A DNA stretch of 64,000 bases from Phytophthora hibernalis (Eukaryota > Oomycota > Peronosporomycetes > Peronosporales > Peronosporaceae), in NCBI GenBank assembly GCA_012656075.1, contig JAAKBF010000046.1, positions 218,575-282,574 on the forward strand. Direction: 5' to 3'. A program made the position numbers and the translations under genes. Position 1 is the stretch's first letter. Each line of letters opens with the position of its first letter. The notes under the pieces are model-generated. The model was not told where the DNA came from. It ran no database searches and saw nothing but the letters and a program-made list of their open reading frames with translations. Positions 21,082 to 32,802 of this stretch are shown piece by piece.

Positions 21082-23806
21082 ATGCAGTACCAAACCAACT
21101 ACCCATACGCCACGACCTCGCAGCTCTATGGAGCAAACTCTCACTCGCGCGAAGAGCAGAGACGTCGACAACAAGAGTATTCACAAGCCCTAGCACAGCA
21201 AGTAGCTCAACGAGACCAGCAAAAGCGTCGCGAGCGTGAATTGGAGCACCAATACGGAGGAAACAACGCTAAATTCCAAAATCAACCTCCGTTCGAGCAG
21301 AGTCGCTACGAAGGTTTTGAACCAGAAGGAGGCATCTTCGATGGATTGGGTCGTAACAACTACCAGAGTTCGCGAACCAGCTTTGCGCGTGGCCAACCGC
21401 AACTCCACCATCGCCTACCAGGTGGACCAGAAGCAATACTTTATCCAAATGCTAGCGAGTTCCCTTCAACAGGGGTATCTCGCTCAGGACAAGTATTTCA
21501 GCCACCATCGGTAAACTTTCCGCCTGCGCAAAATCAATCTCCTGTCGATAACCAAAGCTTTCAAAGAGACCTTGGAAATTCTGCCGGGCCGAATCATCAG
21601 CAGCCACAACAGAGTTGGAAGCAACAACCAGGCCACGCTCAGTCTGGGCTGGGACCAAACTTTCAAACTGGTTGGCCTCCTCAGCAGAATTCGCAGGCTC
21701 AGCCTAGAACCAGCCAATTTTGGACCGGCCAAACTGTTGCGGAGCAAGCTGCACCACCATCTTTTGGAGGCTACGGTTCGCCGCAGCGGGAACCTCAGCA
21801 GTCAGGATTCCCTCAAGTTGAGCTGACTCACAATGGTGGACGGCGCCAACGAACTGACATTCATGATGGAGGTCGGGGCGACTCAGAAGAGGCTGAAAGG
21901 CTTCGACGAAAACTGCAACAGCAGCAGGAAATGCAGCTCGCACTGGAGCGGCAAATCGAGGAAAAAGACAGCAGAAGCAAGAAGCTAAGCGACGTCAGGA
22001 AGAAGAAGACCGACGGGAGATGGAACGTTTTGAAGAGGATAAACGTCGACAACGCGCCGACGAAGAGCGGCTTCAGGAAGAAAAGCGCCGAAAGACTGAA
22101 ATCGAGCAGCAGAAAGCTGAGCAGGCGGCAGCTGCAGTGGCTGCGGCAAACCAACAGGCCAAGCTTCAGCAGCAGCAGAAACTGCACCCTCAAATCAGTC
22201 AACAACATCCGCAACTTGTTCAACCATTCCAACACCAACACTTTTCAGCACAACCCCAGCTGCAACAACCAGTCCAGTTTCCAAACGTGTCATCGCCCAA
22301 CAAATTGAAAAACCCGTTCACCAATTCGCGTGCTCGTCTTTTTGAAGACCCACCACCACAGCAATCACCGCACCGAGAACCGATGGTTCCAAACAATCAC
22401 TTTGAATATTCAAACCAGAATGCGTCGCCGATGCGAGCGGGTCCTCAGGGCTTTGGCCAAGTTTTTCAGCATGAAAACAATGATCTCCGTAGGCAGTACG
22501 ATGACATGCGGGAGGAACTTACGAGACAAAAACAACTCGTGGACCAGCTTCGGCAAGCACAAGCACAAATCCAACACCAACAGCAGCAGCACTCGCCTAT
22601 ACGAACGGAAAGTGGAAGTATCCCCACACTGTTGGACTTGGAGAAGCTCCGAAATGAACTACGGGGTGAGCTCGCCTATCGCGAACAGATCCACCGACAA
22701 GAGCTGGAATCGCTTAAGCGAGAGCAACAACACGAGCGATCTCCGGTACACTCACCCCACCGCCATCCTGGGGTGAAAAACTCGTTTAGTCTTTCAATTC
22801 GAGGTGTCCCCAACAACGTTGAGCAAGTTCCACCCCAACCAGCGCCTACTACGGCCGCCTTTGAGAGACGACAGTCGCATCACTCTCCTATCAAAGCTGG
22901 AAGAAATTCGCAGAGTATCGGGCGTTTGCCCCGCCTGCCAGAAGCACCACTTGACGAAAGTCTGATGTCGTTGCACGGCGAAAGCAAGTTTGTGTACTTT
23001 GACGGGTGGGTAGCTGAAGCTGGTAAACCGAGAAATGCTGTTGTAAGTCAAGCTACGAATGAGTCAAAAGATGAGGGTGTAAGTATCGCTCTGGGTAAAC
23101 AGAGAAAATCGGTCAAAGTGGAATCGCCCAAAGCTCGAAGGAGTTTGCGCCGCTCTTCAACCAAGCTAAACGACGTCAATCAACCCGGGGTCACAATATC
23201 GTCTCCAGCCCCGCCAAAAAGATGAACAATTTTAAAGACGCCGGCACCGATTCGGTGGACCAGTCTCACGATTTCGTCGTGACAAGCATTGCTCGTTCTC
23301 CATTGCACAAGCAACACCAGCACTTGATTTCTTCGCCAACTTCGCATCCAAGCACAGCTGCAGCGAGTAGTCACCGATACTCGCAGATCCCCTCGGTTCA
23401 GTCTGGCGAATGGCGTCTTGAATCAATGGGCACCAACGACAGCGACGATGACTTGGATGCCAGCCTCGACGGGGAACAACTCGAAGCCCTTTTCCAACGT
23501 AATGTACGGAGGCACGAAATACTCCTCGGTTTTCAAACCAAAGTTCAAGTTCAGGACTCAAACCAACAAGAAGGCGGTGGGGCTCCTCATACCAAATTGG
23601 CGTGGGCGGAACTGCACCAACAACTTGAAAGCAACAGACGTGTATCGACCAGAGACCAACAACGGAAGCTCAGCACCGCTAGCACCGATTTCAACGACTC
23701 GAATCGTGAACAGTACAATCATTTAGAGGACGAGGTTGCCCTGGTGGCATCTTCACAATGGATGCAATCGTCTCTCTTAGAACACACTAGCAGTCGAAAC
23801 AAATAA
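21082..23806 (+). CDS. Large Gln-rich coiled-coil protein, possibly CSPP1-like; two homopolymer frameshifts
   Basis: A cellular gene rather than a transposon. The ATG at 21082 (MQYQTNYPYATTSQLYG) is preferred over upstream non-ATG codons. The N-terminus has an Arg/Gln-rich helix (EEQRRRQQEYSQALAQQVAQ), then a disordered Gln/Pro/Asn-rich region, a long charged coiled coil (about residues 270-380, with EERLQEEKRRK), another coiled coil around LRRQYDDMREELTRQKQL, and a polar tail. The frame changes twice, at A5 runs 21962-21966 and 23216-23220; one extra A in each gives a single frame of 909 codons. The architecture recalls centrosome and spindle-pole protein CSPP1, which is a guess from composition and the EEQRRRQ-type helices only. 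It is convergent with the elicitor gene ending at 23942, 135 bp away. Confidence 0.75.
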
Positions 23807-23941
23807 ATGCCAGGTTTATTCTGGTTTTGATGGACACTTAAGCAGCCAAGCCGCTAGACGTCTATCACCCCTTCATGTACGTAAGTGCTTCTCTCTCATT
23901 TGATCTCATCCACTTCTCTCGGCTACAGAAAATTGATCAGC

Positions 23942-26172
23942 TTACCACCAGTGGAAGAATGACTGCCACGACTGACGCTGACTCTGTTGCTGCTGGTTGT
24001 CATTACTGTCATCGTGCCGGTTGTTGCCAGTGTTGGCCGTGGTCGGGGCTGTGGTCGAGGCTGCGGCAGAGACCGGAGCCGTCGTTGACGTCGTGCTGGT
24101 CTCAGTAGCAACCGGAGTCTCAGTGGCAACCGGGGTATCCGTCACAGGAGCCACCGTAGCGGCGTTCTCGCTGCCAGCGGTGGAAATAGTGGAGCTCGTT
24201 ACCGGAACCGAGCCCGTTGAAGCAGAGCCAGGAAGGCTCGAAGCAGACGAGCTCGAGCTCGAACCGGAGGTCGAAGCCACAGTCGACGTCGACGCCGAGG
24301 CGGACGTCGAAGCAGAAGCAGAGGCCGATGAACCGGCAGACTCCGAACCCGATGACGAACCCGAGCAAGCCACTGACTGCTCCAACAGCATTGTCACGTC
24401 AGCGTAGCTGAGACCAATACTCGTAACGGTGTCAGAAGCAGGCTTAGCCTTCGGGAACCAGATGAAGTCCGGGTGGTCGTCGTCCGAGTCGTACACCCAC
24501 TCACCGCCAATGATGACTCCATCGACGTCCATCTCGAGCAGGTAGTAGTAGTAGGCACCCGTCGTGTACGAGTCCACATTGCCCGAAGACACCAGCGGAC
24601 CGTCCGTGTACGTTTCGAATATCCACGAAAGACGAGTCTTCACGTACACGATGCTCTTGGCAGCGGCGTTCCACGGGTATTCCTCCAGTCCGTAGAAGGT
24701 CTGGGCAGCCTCCTCGAGCGACATGGCAGTCTGCTCGTACACCTTAAAACCACGCACGGGCTGGTTCCACACCTCGGAACCGGCCGTGACGTCGGCGATG
24801 AAAGTTGCGTTCAGGTTGCCAAGCAGGTTCGCAGCGGCGATGTGGAAGTAGGCGGGGTTCAGGTCACGGTACGAGTCGCTCGAATGGCGGCCGTACTCGT
24901 CGGTCGTATCGGTGCCACCGTTGTAGCGAGTGCCCGTGAACACGGTCGAGACGGTGGCGCCGTCATAGATGTCCGACAGCAAAGCCTTGAGGTCCATGGG
25001 CTGAAACGTCACACCGTTGTGCGTCACGGCACACTGGGGTTCGTCCTCCAGCATGGCGGCGGGTGTCCAGGCGTGGCAGATGCCGTACCAAGTCGGGATG
25101 CAGTAACCCGAGCTCTTGTCGGATCGAATGGCACACGAGCTGCCGTCCGTGAGACTGGAGCAGTCGCTGTCCGAGGAGCAGACTGTGTGGCTGCTCATGG
25201 AGTCGACACCATTGTCGGCTGAGACCTTGTCCATGAAGTCCGTCACATCCAATCCGAAGGCTGTGGCGTACTTCTCAGCCGCACTGGGCTCCCCCTCACT
25301 CCAGACGACGTTGATGCTGTCCTGGTACGTGGGCCAGTACGGACCTGGCCACGGGGACGGCGTGTGCACCCCACAGTGGGGAGGTTGGCCAGCGTCTTCT
25401 CCATCGACGAACCGAAGTAGGTCTCGAGCTTGGCGATGTCCTTGTTGGTGTTGGCCTCGAGCTGGCGCCTCTTGTCCATTTTCTCCTGAAGTCTGCGGCT
25501 GGGCATGGGGGCGTGGCGCAGCTTGCGGCTGCTCTGGTCCTCCCAGCCTGTGGCGCAGTTGGGCTCCTCCTCCGACACACCACCGAGGTCGCTCGTTGTC
25601 GTTCCCGTCTTGGTGGTCGACTCGGTCGTGGTCGGAGCAGAGGTGGTCGTGGTTCCGGTCGAAATGGTTGTCGAAGTGGACGTGGACGTTTGCGAGACGG
25701 TCGTGCCGGTCTTGGTCTGTGAAGACGTGGAAGCGCCCGAGGAGGACGAGGTGGAGGACGTTTGCGTGGACGTGCTCTGCGTTGTGGACGTTGAGGTGGA
25801 CGTGGTCGTCGTGTACGCGTCCTGGTTAGCGTCCGTAGACGGGGTGAACTCCTGCACGATGGTGGTGCCGACTTTAGTGGACACGGCCTCGGTCGGGGCC
25901 GACGTCATGTTGGCCAGCAGGTCCGTGTAGGTCACCGGGGCCGTCGAGATGGTCAAGATATTGGGCAACGTCGGGTCCACCTCCACCGTAATGGCACAGT
26001 CCTTGTCCTCGACGTAAGCGCCTCGGGCGGGGAACTTGCTGCTGATCTCGTCCGTCGTATTGGCCGTCGTCACGGGGTCGTAGTAGAGCGACGACGCCGC
26101 CGCCTGCTGCGTCTGCAGGGCCACGAGGGCCACGGCCGCCGGAATGAGGTAGCGGTGCGGCGTGTACACCAT
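23942..26172 (-). CDS. Transglutaminase elicitor (GP42/Pep-13 family) copy 1, one frameshift
   Basis: A secreted Ca-dependent wall transglutaminase of Phytophthora, recognised by plants through Pep-13. Residues 1-27 are a signal peptide (MVYTPHRYLIPAAVALVALQ...). A conserved N-terminal segment and a Ser/Thr-rich stretch (about 120-197) follow, then a segment with NTNKDIAKLETYFG, and the transglutaminase-elicitor domain with a candidate catalytic Cys in GICHAW (codon 25076-25078). Pep-13, VWNQPVRGFKVYE, is exact at 24734-24772. A Ser/Ala/Thr-rich tail ends SFFHWW. The frame breaks at 25370-25373, where GTGGGG is followed by TGC; one more G restores the family sequence and gives 744 codons. It lies in tandem with copy 2 and has an oomycete initiator 40-60 bp upstream. 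It is probably functional if the indel is an assembly error. Confidence 0.95.
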
Positions 26173-26211
26173 GCTGACGCAGAGCTAACAAGGGAGGTAA
26201 TTTCCTCGATA

Positions 26212-26232
26212 GCGAGAAAATTGGAGAATGCC
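26212..26232 (-). promoter_or_regulatory. Oomycete core promoter (Inr + flanking element) of elicitor copy 1
   Basis: The minus strand reads GCATTCTCCAATTTTCTCGC, matching the oomycete initiator TCATTCC-type box joined to CAWTTTT. It lies about 40-60 bp upstream of the ATG at 26172 and is shared with copies 2 and 3. Confidence 0.88.
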
Positions 26233-28190
26233 GTTGATATCCTCTGCTGAGACCGGCGCACGCTCGTCTTGGCAGTCGACTGCAGTCTGCGATAGAGCGG
26301 GCGACGCACCGTTGGACGAGTGGCCCAGCTGTTGGCTTCACGCGCATGGGATATGCGTGCTACCGTAGCCTGCGCCACACAGATGCTTGGCTCGCCTTTT
26401 CCGTCTGAATCGCGCCCAGTCCGCCGCTCGGCGTTTGCAGCCCAAAGATCAAGGTGGTGGGGGCATGGACCACAGCGGCGTTGGCGTCTTCGTTGGTGAC
26501 GGCTGCAGCTATTTTAATACAGCACGAACTTGGATCCGCAGCGGAGGAATCTTAGTTGCTGTCGATCGATGATGCTATCGGCATCAGGAAGCCCGACGTT
26601 GCGTCGTGAAAGCCACGATCGATGCTCGATGGCCGTAACTACAAAAACTGACCGGAGACTGTCAGTACTGTAGAGGCGGCCGCCACAGTTTGAAGGGTTC
26701 TCATCGCCGCATTGTGGCCGTGCGTGTCACCGCTGTTCGACTCTGGTGCGTTGCAGGCCAGTTGAGGAGCAGAGGGTGGAGCTTCAAGCGCTGTGAGGGG
26801 GCGCACGCTCCTGCTGAGGCAGAGGTCGGTGGATTTCGTCGCCATTTGTCTTCGCACGACGCTGCCGTCTTGTCAGAGCGAAGGAGTCCTGCAGTCGTGC
26901 CCCCACCTGGGTCTAAAAAACCTTTCACTGTACAACCCATCTATAGGGTTTGAAGTTCAAACCCATGTTCCAGGTTCAAACTTTGAACCTGGAATATGAA
27001 GAGTCTAAGTGACTACGCCGAGTCTTATACTCTCATAGACTTGCACGGCACGTTATGTATTGAATATCACTTTATGTTTTACTCTCACCTGCTCAAGTCT
27101 TCGTTGTCCAATCGATCCTCACACTACCTCGCAGCGCCGAAGCTGTTACTGTCGAGCCGCAGATGGCCGCCTCGATTTTCTGGGAGAAAGTGTACGCATA
27201 TTGGACGGTGCTCGATAGATAACATCGCACAGAGCTTGTGTCAACAGGATCAAAACATGAAAAGCGGCGATTGACTTGAACTCGCAACGTAATGACCAAA
27301 GCAGTTTGCCTAGTGGCTACTGTAGATGAAGCTCACCCTGCGCCACGGAGGGAGTTAGCTACAATCGAGCGATATCCACCGCAATGCTGCGAACGTCAAA
27401 ACCCAACACCAACCACACATCAAAAACAGGGGCCGGCAATAGCTCTGTTTTCCAATAAAACGGCAGCCGTTCCTGACGCTGGCAGGACTTCTCCCAGGAC
27501 ATTGAATTTGAATTTGAAAGTGAGATACATTACTTACATTTAGCCACCTGATGCAGAAGCCCAACACCCATCCAGGACAATTGGCTGCGGCAGCGCGGGA
27601 AAATATTCCCCGCGCTTTACTTTGTACTACTACTACACAGTGTGTAGTACACACGCATCGCCAGGCTGAATGTGGCATCAATCGCTGCAATGAAGACTTC
27701 AACATGCCATGCACATCAAGCTCGGTCCGCCCTCGGATCCTTGAAGACGTGCATCGGATTGTAACTCTAAACGTGCCAAGGACTGCAGCGATCAGGGTGG
27801 GTGGTTTTTGTTTAGATTTTGCCTCAATAAATATTTACCGTTATCCGACTCCCCGCGTTCGTGCAGCTGGGGTGCAGGTGAAGAAATGATACAGTATCAT
27901 CTTGGTACTATAAACTCTGGCAAGGATGTCGAGGTTCTTGAAAGTTCTTACTACTACATGTACTACTAGTACTACGTAGTATAATACTACCTGAGAATGT
28001 TAAAAGCTGGATCGAGGAGACTTCACATATGACACTTGGTACGGAGCATTTGCCCGGCAAGGTGGATTCGATTGAGAGAGAAGCAACAAAATGCTGTCTC
28101 GGTTATCATACCACTACGCATGCAAGTGATTCTCTCTCACTTTCATCACTTGGAGTCACCCTGTTTGTCCAAATGGGGCGCAGGTTCAGC
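26233..28190. other. Intergenic region between elicitor copies 1 and 2
   Basis: No supported gene in nearly 2 kb. It holds two adjacent palindromes (26946-26994), a short palindrome of TACTAC type around 27627-27655, and a (TAC)-rich tract at about 27940-27990. Open frames at 27551-27889 and 26690-26953 have no recognisable content. Confidence 0.5.
26946..26994. repeat. Two adjacent perfect palindromes
   Basis: 26946-26964 has arms GGGTTTGAA and TTCAAACCC around one base. 26968-26994 has arms TTCCAGGTTCAAA and TTTGAACCTGGAA around one base. They are three bases apart and share the GTTTGAA/TTCAAAC core. Confidence 0.85.
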
Positions 28191-30486
28191 TTACCCCCAG
28201 TGGAAGAAAGACGCCCACGACTGACGCTGGTGCTGAGCCTGTTCCAACTGCTGTTGGTACTGCTGCTGCCTGTCGTGGTGGTCGTCGCCGTCATTGTCGT
28301 GGTTGCCGCCGTCATTGTTGTGGTTTCCGCCGTCATTGTTGTGGTTGCCGCCGTCATTGTTGTGCTCGCCCTCCGAAGGAGGAGCCGCCGTGGTCACACC
28401 AGGCGCGGTGTTCAGAGTCGTGGCAATCGGGGTCTCCGTGGCTCCGTTTCCGGAAGCAGTCGTCGAAGTGGCAGGCGCCTCCGTGGCAGGGGCCTCCGTA
28501 GCGGTAGCCGCCGACCCAGTCGAGGCCGATCCCGTCACGCTCGAGATGGAGCTTGATGAGGAGCTCGTAGCCGAGCCCGAGGTCGACGCAGCCGTGGACG
28601 CTGAGGTCGAAGCGGCAGTAGAAGCCGAAGCAGAGGTAGACGTCGAAGCCGAAGCAGAAGCCGACGAGCCAACCGAGCCTGAAGCCGAAGCAGAGTCCGA
28701 ACAGGCAACTGACTGCTCCAGAAGCATGCTCACATCAGCATAGCTCAGACCGATGCTGGTCACCGTGTCGGCGGCAGGCTTCGCCTTGGCAAACCACAGG
28801 AAGTCAGGGTGGTCGCTGTCCGAGTTGTACACCCACTCGCCGCCAACGATCTCACCTGCGTCATCCAGCTCCAGCAGGTAGTAGTAGTAAGCACCGGTGG
28901 TGTACTTGTCAATCTCGCCCGAAGACACCAGCGGACCGTCCGTGTACGTCTCGAAGATCCAAGACAGACGAGACTTCACGTACACGATGCTCTTGGCGGC
29001 GGCGTTCCATGGGTATTCCTCCAGGCCGTAGAAGGTCTGGGCCGCCTCCTCGAGCGACATGGCAGTCTGCTCGTACACCTTAAAACCACGCACGGGCTGG
29101 TTCCACACCTCGGAGCCGGCAGTCACATCCACAACAAACGAAGCGTTGAGTTTGCCGAGCAGGTTAGAGGCGGCAATGTGGAAGTACGCAGGGTTCAGGT
29201 CACGGTACGCGGCGTTGGTCTGGCGGCCGTACTCGTCGGTAGCGTCGTCGCCTCCGTTGTAACGAGCCCCCGTGAACACCGTCGAGACGCTGGCGCCGTC
29301 GTAGACGTCAGTGATCAGGGCCTTCAGGTCCATTGGCTGGAACGTCACACCGTTGTGGGTCACGGGGCAGTTGGGCTCCGCCTCAGTGATGGCAGCCGGT
29401 GCCCATGCGTGGCAGATGCCGAACCACCCTGGGATGCAGTAACCCGAGCTAGCACCGGCGCGAATCGCGCACTGGCTGCCGTCAGTCAGAGACGCGCAAT
29501 CGTTCTGCGACGAGCACTTTGTGCGCTTGCTCTGCGAGTCAACTCCGTTGTCCTTGGACACCTTGTTCATGAAGTCGGTCACGTCAAGACCGAAAGCCGT
29601 CGCATACTTCTCAGCCGGGCTCGGCTGTCCGGCGCTCCACTCGACGTTGATGCTGTCCTGGTACGTAGGCCAGTACGGGCCAGCCCACGGCGAAGGCGTG
29701 TACACACCCTGGGTAGGCATATCCTTCAGAGTCATCTCCATCTTGGTGCCGAAGTAGGCCTCGAGTTTGGCGATGTCCTTGTTTGTCAGAGTCTCAAGCT
29801 GGCGTTTGGTCTCCATCTTCTCCTCGAGGACACGGCCCGACACATCGCTGTCGCGCAGCTTGCGGCCGGGCTTGGTCTCCTCCCCCAGCCAGTGGCGCAG
29901 TCCTTCGGCGCCGCACCCTTCACAATCGGGGTGGTCGACGTTGTAGTGGTTGTGCCAGTCTGGCCCGGAGCTACCGGCGAGCCCGTCGTTACTCCGCCTT
30001 CGTGGTCGGGACGGTCTCCGTCGTGGAGCCCTGCGTGGTCGACGGCAACGAGCCCGTCGTCACCCCCGCCTTCGTGGTCGGGACGGTAGCCGTCGTGGAT
30101 CCCTGCGTGGTCGATGGTGAACCCACGTACGCGTCCTGGTCGGCCTCGGTGGCCGGAGTCGCCTCCGACAACACAACCGTGCCAATCTTGGTGGACACGG
30201 GCTCCGTCGGGGCTGTGGTCAAGTTGGCCAGCAGGTCCGGGTAGGTCACGGGCACCGTCGAGATGGTGGTGATGTCGGGCAGCGTCGGGTCCACCTCAAC
30301 CGTGATAGCGCAGTCCTGGTCGGCCACATCGCCACCGAGACCGGGGAACTTGCCGCTGATCGTGTCCGTCGTGCCGGACGTCGTCTCGGGGACGTAGTAC
30401 AGCGACGCGGCATTGGCGTGCTGCATCTGCATGCCCACAAGGCAGACGGCGGCGGAGACGAGGTAGGTGCTGGGCGAGTAGACCAT
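28191..30486 (-). CDS. Transglutaminase elicitor copy 2, two frameshifts
   Basis: Same family as copy 1. The ATG at 30486 (MVYSPSTYLVSAAVCLVGMQ, signal peptide) is chosen because it aligns with the other two copies. A 24-residue repeat of STTQGSTTATVPTTKAG type occurs twice (29982-30117). The domain follows, with GICHAW and the exact Pep-13 at 29070-29108. The tail contains Ser/Ala-rich sequence and 21-bp repeats encoding NNDGGNH (28290-28373), ending ASFFHWG. Frame breaks lie at 29994-29995 (GG where the sister repeat has GGG; the unit is 71 bp instead of 72) and at 29882-29886 (G5, needs G6). Adding both gives exactly 766 codons. The conserved frames on both sides point to a working gene or a very recent loss. 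Confidence 0.94.
28290..28373 (-). repeat. 21-bp tandem repeat in elicitor copy 2
   Basis: Units start at 28290, 28311, 28332 and 28353 (the last is partial). On the plus strand each reads GTCATTGTYGTGG then TTKCCGCC. They encode an Asn/Asp/Gly/His heptad that copies 1 and 3 lack. Confidence 0.9.
29982..30117 (-). repeat. 72-bp tandem repeat in elicitor copy 2
   Basis: Two units, 29982-30052 and about 30053-30117. Their starts are 71 bp apart because the first lacks one base at 29994-29995, which is the frameshift site. Confidence 0.85.
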
Positions 30487-30560
30487 GGTTGTAAGGAGAG
30501 ATCCGGATGGATAGCGCGTCAACCTGGGATGGAGGAAGGCTGTGTAATCTTCTCGACACC

Positions 30561-30580
30561 GAGAAAATTGGGGAATGGCC
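30561..30580 (-). promoter_or_regulatory. Oomycete core promoter of elicitor copy 2
   Basis: The minus strand reads GGCCATTCCCCAATTTTCTC, the same initiator plus CAATTTT element as copies 1 and 3, about 75-95 bp upstream of the ATG at 30486. Confidence 0.88.
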
Positions 30581-30808
30581 TCTTGCTATCGGCCAGCTTG
30601 CTTGCAACGTTGATTGTCGCGCGTGTCAAGGCACGGCCAACGTTGGGATATCCATGTAGCGTCGGATTTGTAGCAAGAGAGGGCTCGCACGAAGCAACGC
30701 TGGGCTCTGGAAAAGTAAGGACAATTCGGACTTCCAGGATGGTGTGGGCCGGCTTTGGCTCTTGCTGTCCGCACGCCACTTCATTAGGCACGGTCTCTTG
30801 TCGCAAGA

Positions 30809-31183
30809 TTAAAAATTAATATGGTGCGCGTCGTGCAAAACGCGTTCACGTCGTGAGTAACCAACGAACGACGGAGTTTTAGTATGGTCCACGTTCCCCA
30901 CCCGTGTACATGTAGGGGCGTGGCAACTTCTCCGTTTGGAAGCTCTCTGCAAGGCTTGCAGTGCAAGTTGACCTCCAAGTTGGATAGGAGGCTCTCCTGA
31001 TGCTTCGTTGACTGTGTTTTGAACCAACGCGACAAGGGAGGAGACCGCATTGAGGTCAGGCCCAAGTTGGGCCGGCCAACACGAGGACACCACAGCTGCT
31101 GGTCGATGTTCAACGTTCGCAGCATTCTCCTCCTGATCAAAATGTAGAGCTGATCGACACGGGTTCCAACAAACAAACACCAC
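30809..31183 (-). pseudogene. Unrecognised ORF upstream of elicitor copy 2
   Basis: A 124-codon minus-strand frame with protein-like content (PAQLGPDLNAVSSLVALVQ, GEPPIQLGGQLALQALQRAS). An overlapping frame upstream (to 31347) contains Cys pairs (RCMHCFQRALDFLDNAIYVR). They may be parts of one frameshifted gene. No family is recognised and no promoter element is evident. It may be a remnant of an unknown transposon or a lineage-specific gene. Confidence 0.25.
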
Positions 31184-31632
31184 AGCAGCATCGGCCAGTT
31201 CGGCGAGTCCGCTTTTCGGCCTGGCGGGTCACTTGTCCTGCCGCTCGGCAAACACTCGGGCTCACCGCATTTCGCGCGGTTGAAACGCACGTAAATTGCA
31301 TTGTCGAGGAAATCCAACGCGCGCTGAAAACAGTGCATACACCGCAAGGCTCTCTATCGCAGTGTACACGACGCACCTCTTCTATTTATTTGTCAACAGC
31401 ACGTTGTCATCCCCTCGACATTCATTTTTTAAAATTAAAAGATCAAAAACGTTTTCCAAATCGTTTTTAAATCAGCAATAGTGAAAATAACTACAGTGGC
31501 AGAACCAACCTTTACACGACCACGCAAGATGGGGGTCCGCAAGCTGCCTCCAAGGCTTCTCCTGGGTTCTCCATTTTTGAGAACATAAGATATATTATAT
31601 CATACACGATGCAGCGATACATGTATTTTAAT

Positions 31633-31780
31633 ACGACAGGCGCGTAGCTGCAGTTTAATTTACATATTATATATTAATAAGTGTATACTAGTAAATTACT
31701 ACATGTAGTATTAATATTAACATATTACTAGTATACACTTATATAATATGAAAATTAAACTGCAGCTACGCGCCTGTCGT
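31633..31780. mobile_element. Foldback MITE, 148 bp
   Basis: The left arm (31633-31694) and right arm (31725-31780) are inverted copies. The first 29 bp, starting ACGACAGGCGCGTAGCTGCA, are identical, and the arms then match with one mismatch and a small gap up to ACTAGTAA. The 30-bp centre contains further palindromes, ACTACATGTAGT and TTAATATTAA. The whole unit could form a cruciform. No coding capacity and no clear target duplication. Confidence 0.85.
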
Positions 31781-31924
31781 GCAAGCACATCAAGTGGAGC
31801 TGTACGTGTATTTTCCAGGTAGTGTCCGGTTTGTACTGCTGGAGGGCCTGACCACCGGTAGCGCTGCGCGATCATCTGTTGCCGCCGTATCAAAATGTAA
31901 GTGTAAATTGGCATGTTGACTCCG

Positions 31925-32405
31925 ACTACGGTACAGATTAACCTGTCCTAACTGATACCTGACACACCTGATACACTGCTATATCTGATACAGAATCGAT
32001 TCACCGACTTGGTTGTTAGTAAAATGAATGGAGTAAATATGATACCTATCGAACCTGATATCTGATAGCCAATTTGGCAGGATTTGATACTACCTAGCGA
32101 GGCTGAAATTAGCTCGTAATGGATGTCTGAGCAGTTTCTCTTCTTGGTCGAGACAAATTTTTCTTGGCCCCTCGTACCAGCAGCTTCCGAAGGTCTTTCA
32201 GCAGCTTTTCATTGAGAGCAGGGCCACTGGTAGCAAAATGCAGTACCGTATTATAGTATCAGATGGTTAAAAAATTACCTTCTTAGTGGTTGTAGCTTGG
32301 ACTGTCGTTATCGTCTATTGCCAAATCTGATAGTATTGTTATACCTGATACGGCCGATGTCCACGGATGCTATCAGGTGTGCCAGGTTTATCTGTGCTGT
32401 ACCGT
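31925..32405. repeat. Non-coding repeat with clustered CTGATA motifs and imperfect inverted ends
   Basis: CTGATA or its complement occurs about ten times, mostly near the two sides (31950, 31970, 31984, 32056, 32062, 32265, 32326, 32344, 32368). The two sides share inverted phrases: CGGTACAG, ATWAACCTG and GACACACCTGATA/GGCACACCTGATAG. This resembles subterminal repeats of a non-autonomous DNA transposon; the class is not determined. Confidence 0.5.
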
Positions 32406-32802
32406 CGGTTCATCTAACTGTTGGGAGAGGAAGACTATTTTAATAGATGAGACGACGCAAAACATTTCCGGTCTTAACGCCTAAGTGCGGATTCGTTTTT
32501 ATTAGCCTACATTGTAGCCCTTTAGCTTAGCTTTCTTTTGAGCCGGCACTTAGCGCGAAGCGACCAAGTTCAAATTTCAAAAGTGTATTTTTGCTTTTGT
32601 AGTGAAAAGGTGTGTTTCAACGCGTAGAATTCATTTCTGCACTTGAATCGCAGCCGAACATCGTCAAAACAAGATTTTACGTTTAAAAAACTCGAAAAAC
32701 AATTATGTGTACCGCTTCAATAATGGTGTGTCTCTCTTCCATTTCCTGATTTTGGCGTTAAGACTTATTTTGATTAGATGAAAACATTTGTTGACACCTA
32801 CC

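Noticed and set aside
25510..25530. RKLR in elicitor copies as an RxLR host-targeting motif
   Set aside because: It occurs at residue 216 of copy 1, after a long Ser/Thr-rich stretch, far beyond the usual first 60 residues, and sits in a conserved dibasic region that more likely relates to pro-enzyme structure or processing.
28809..30089. 426-codon plus-strand ORF
   Set aside because: It is the exact antisense of elicitor copy 2; high GC and codon bias of the real gene leave the opposite strand open. The same applies to 24473-25222 and 41637-42275.
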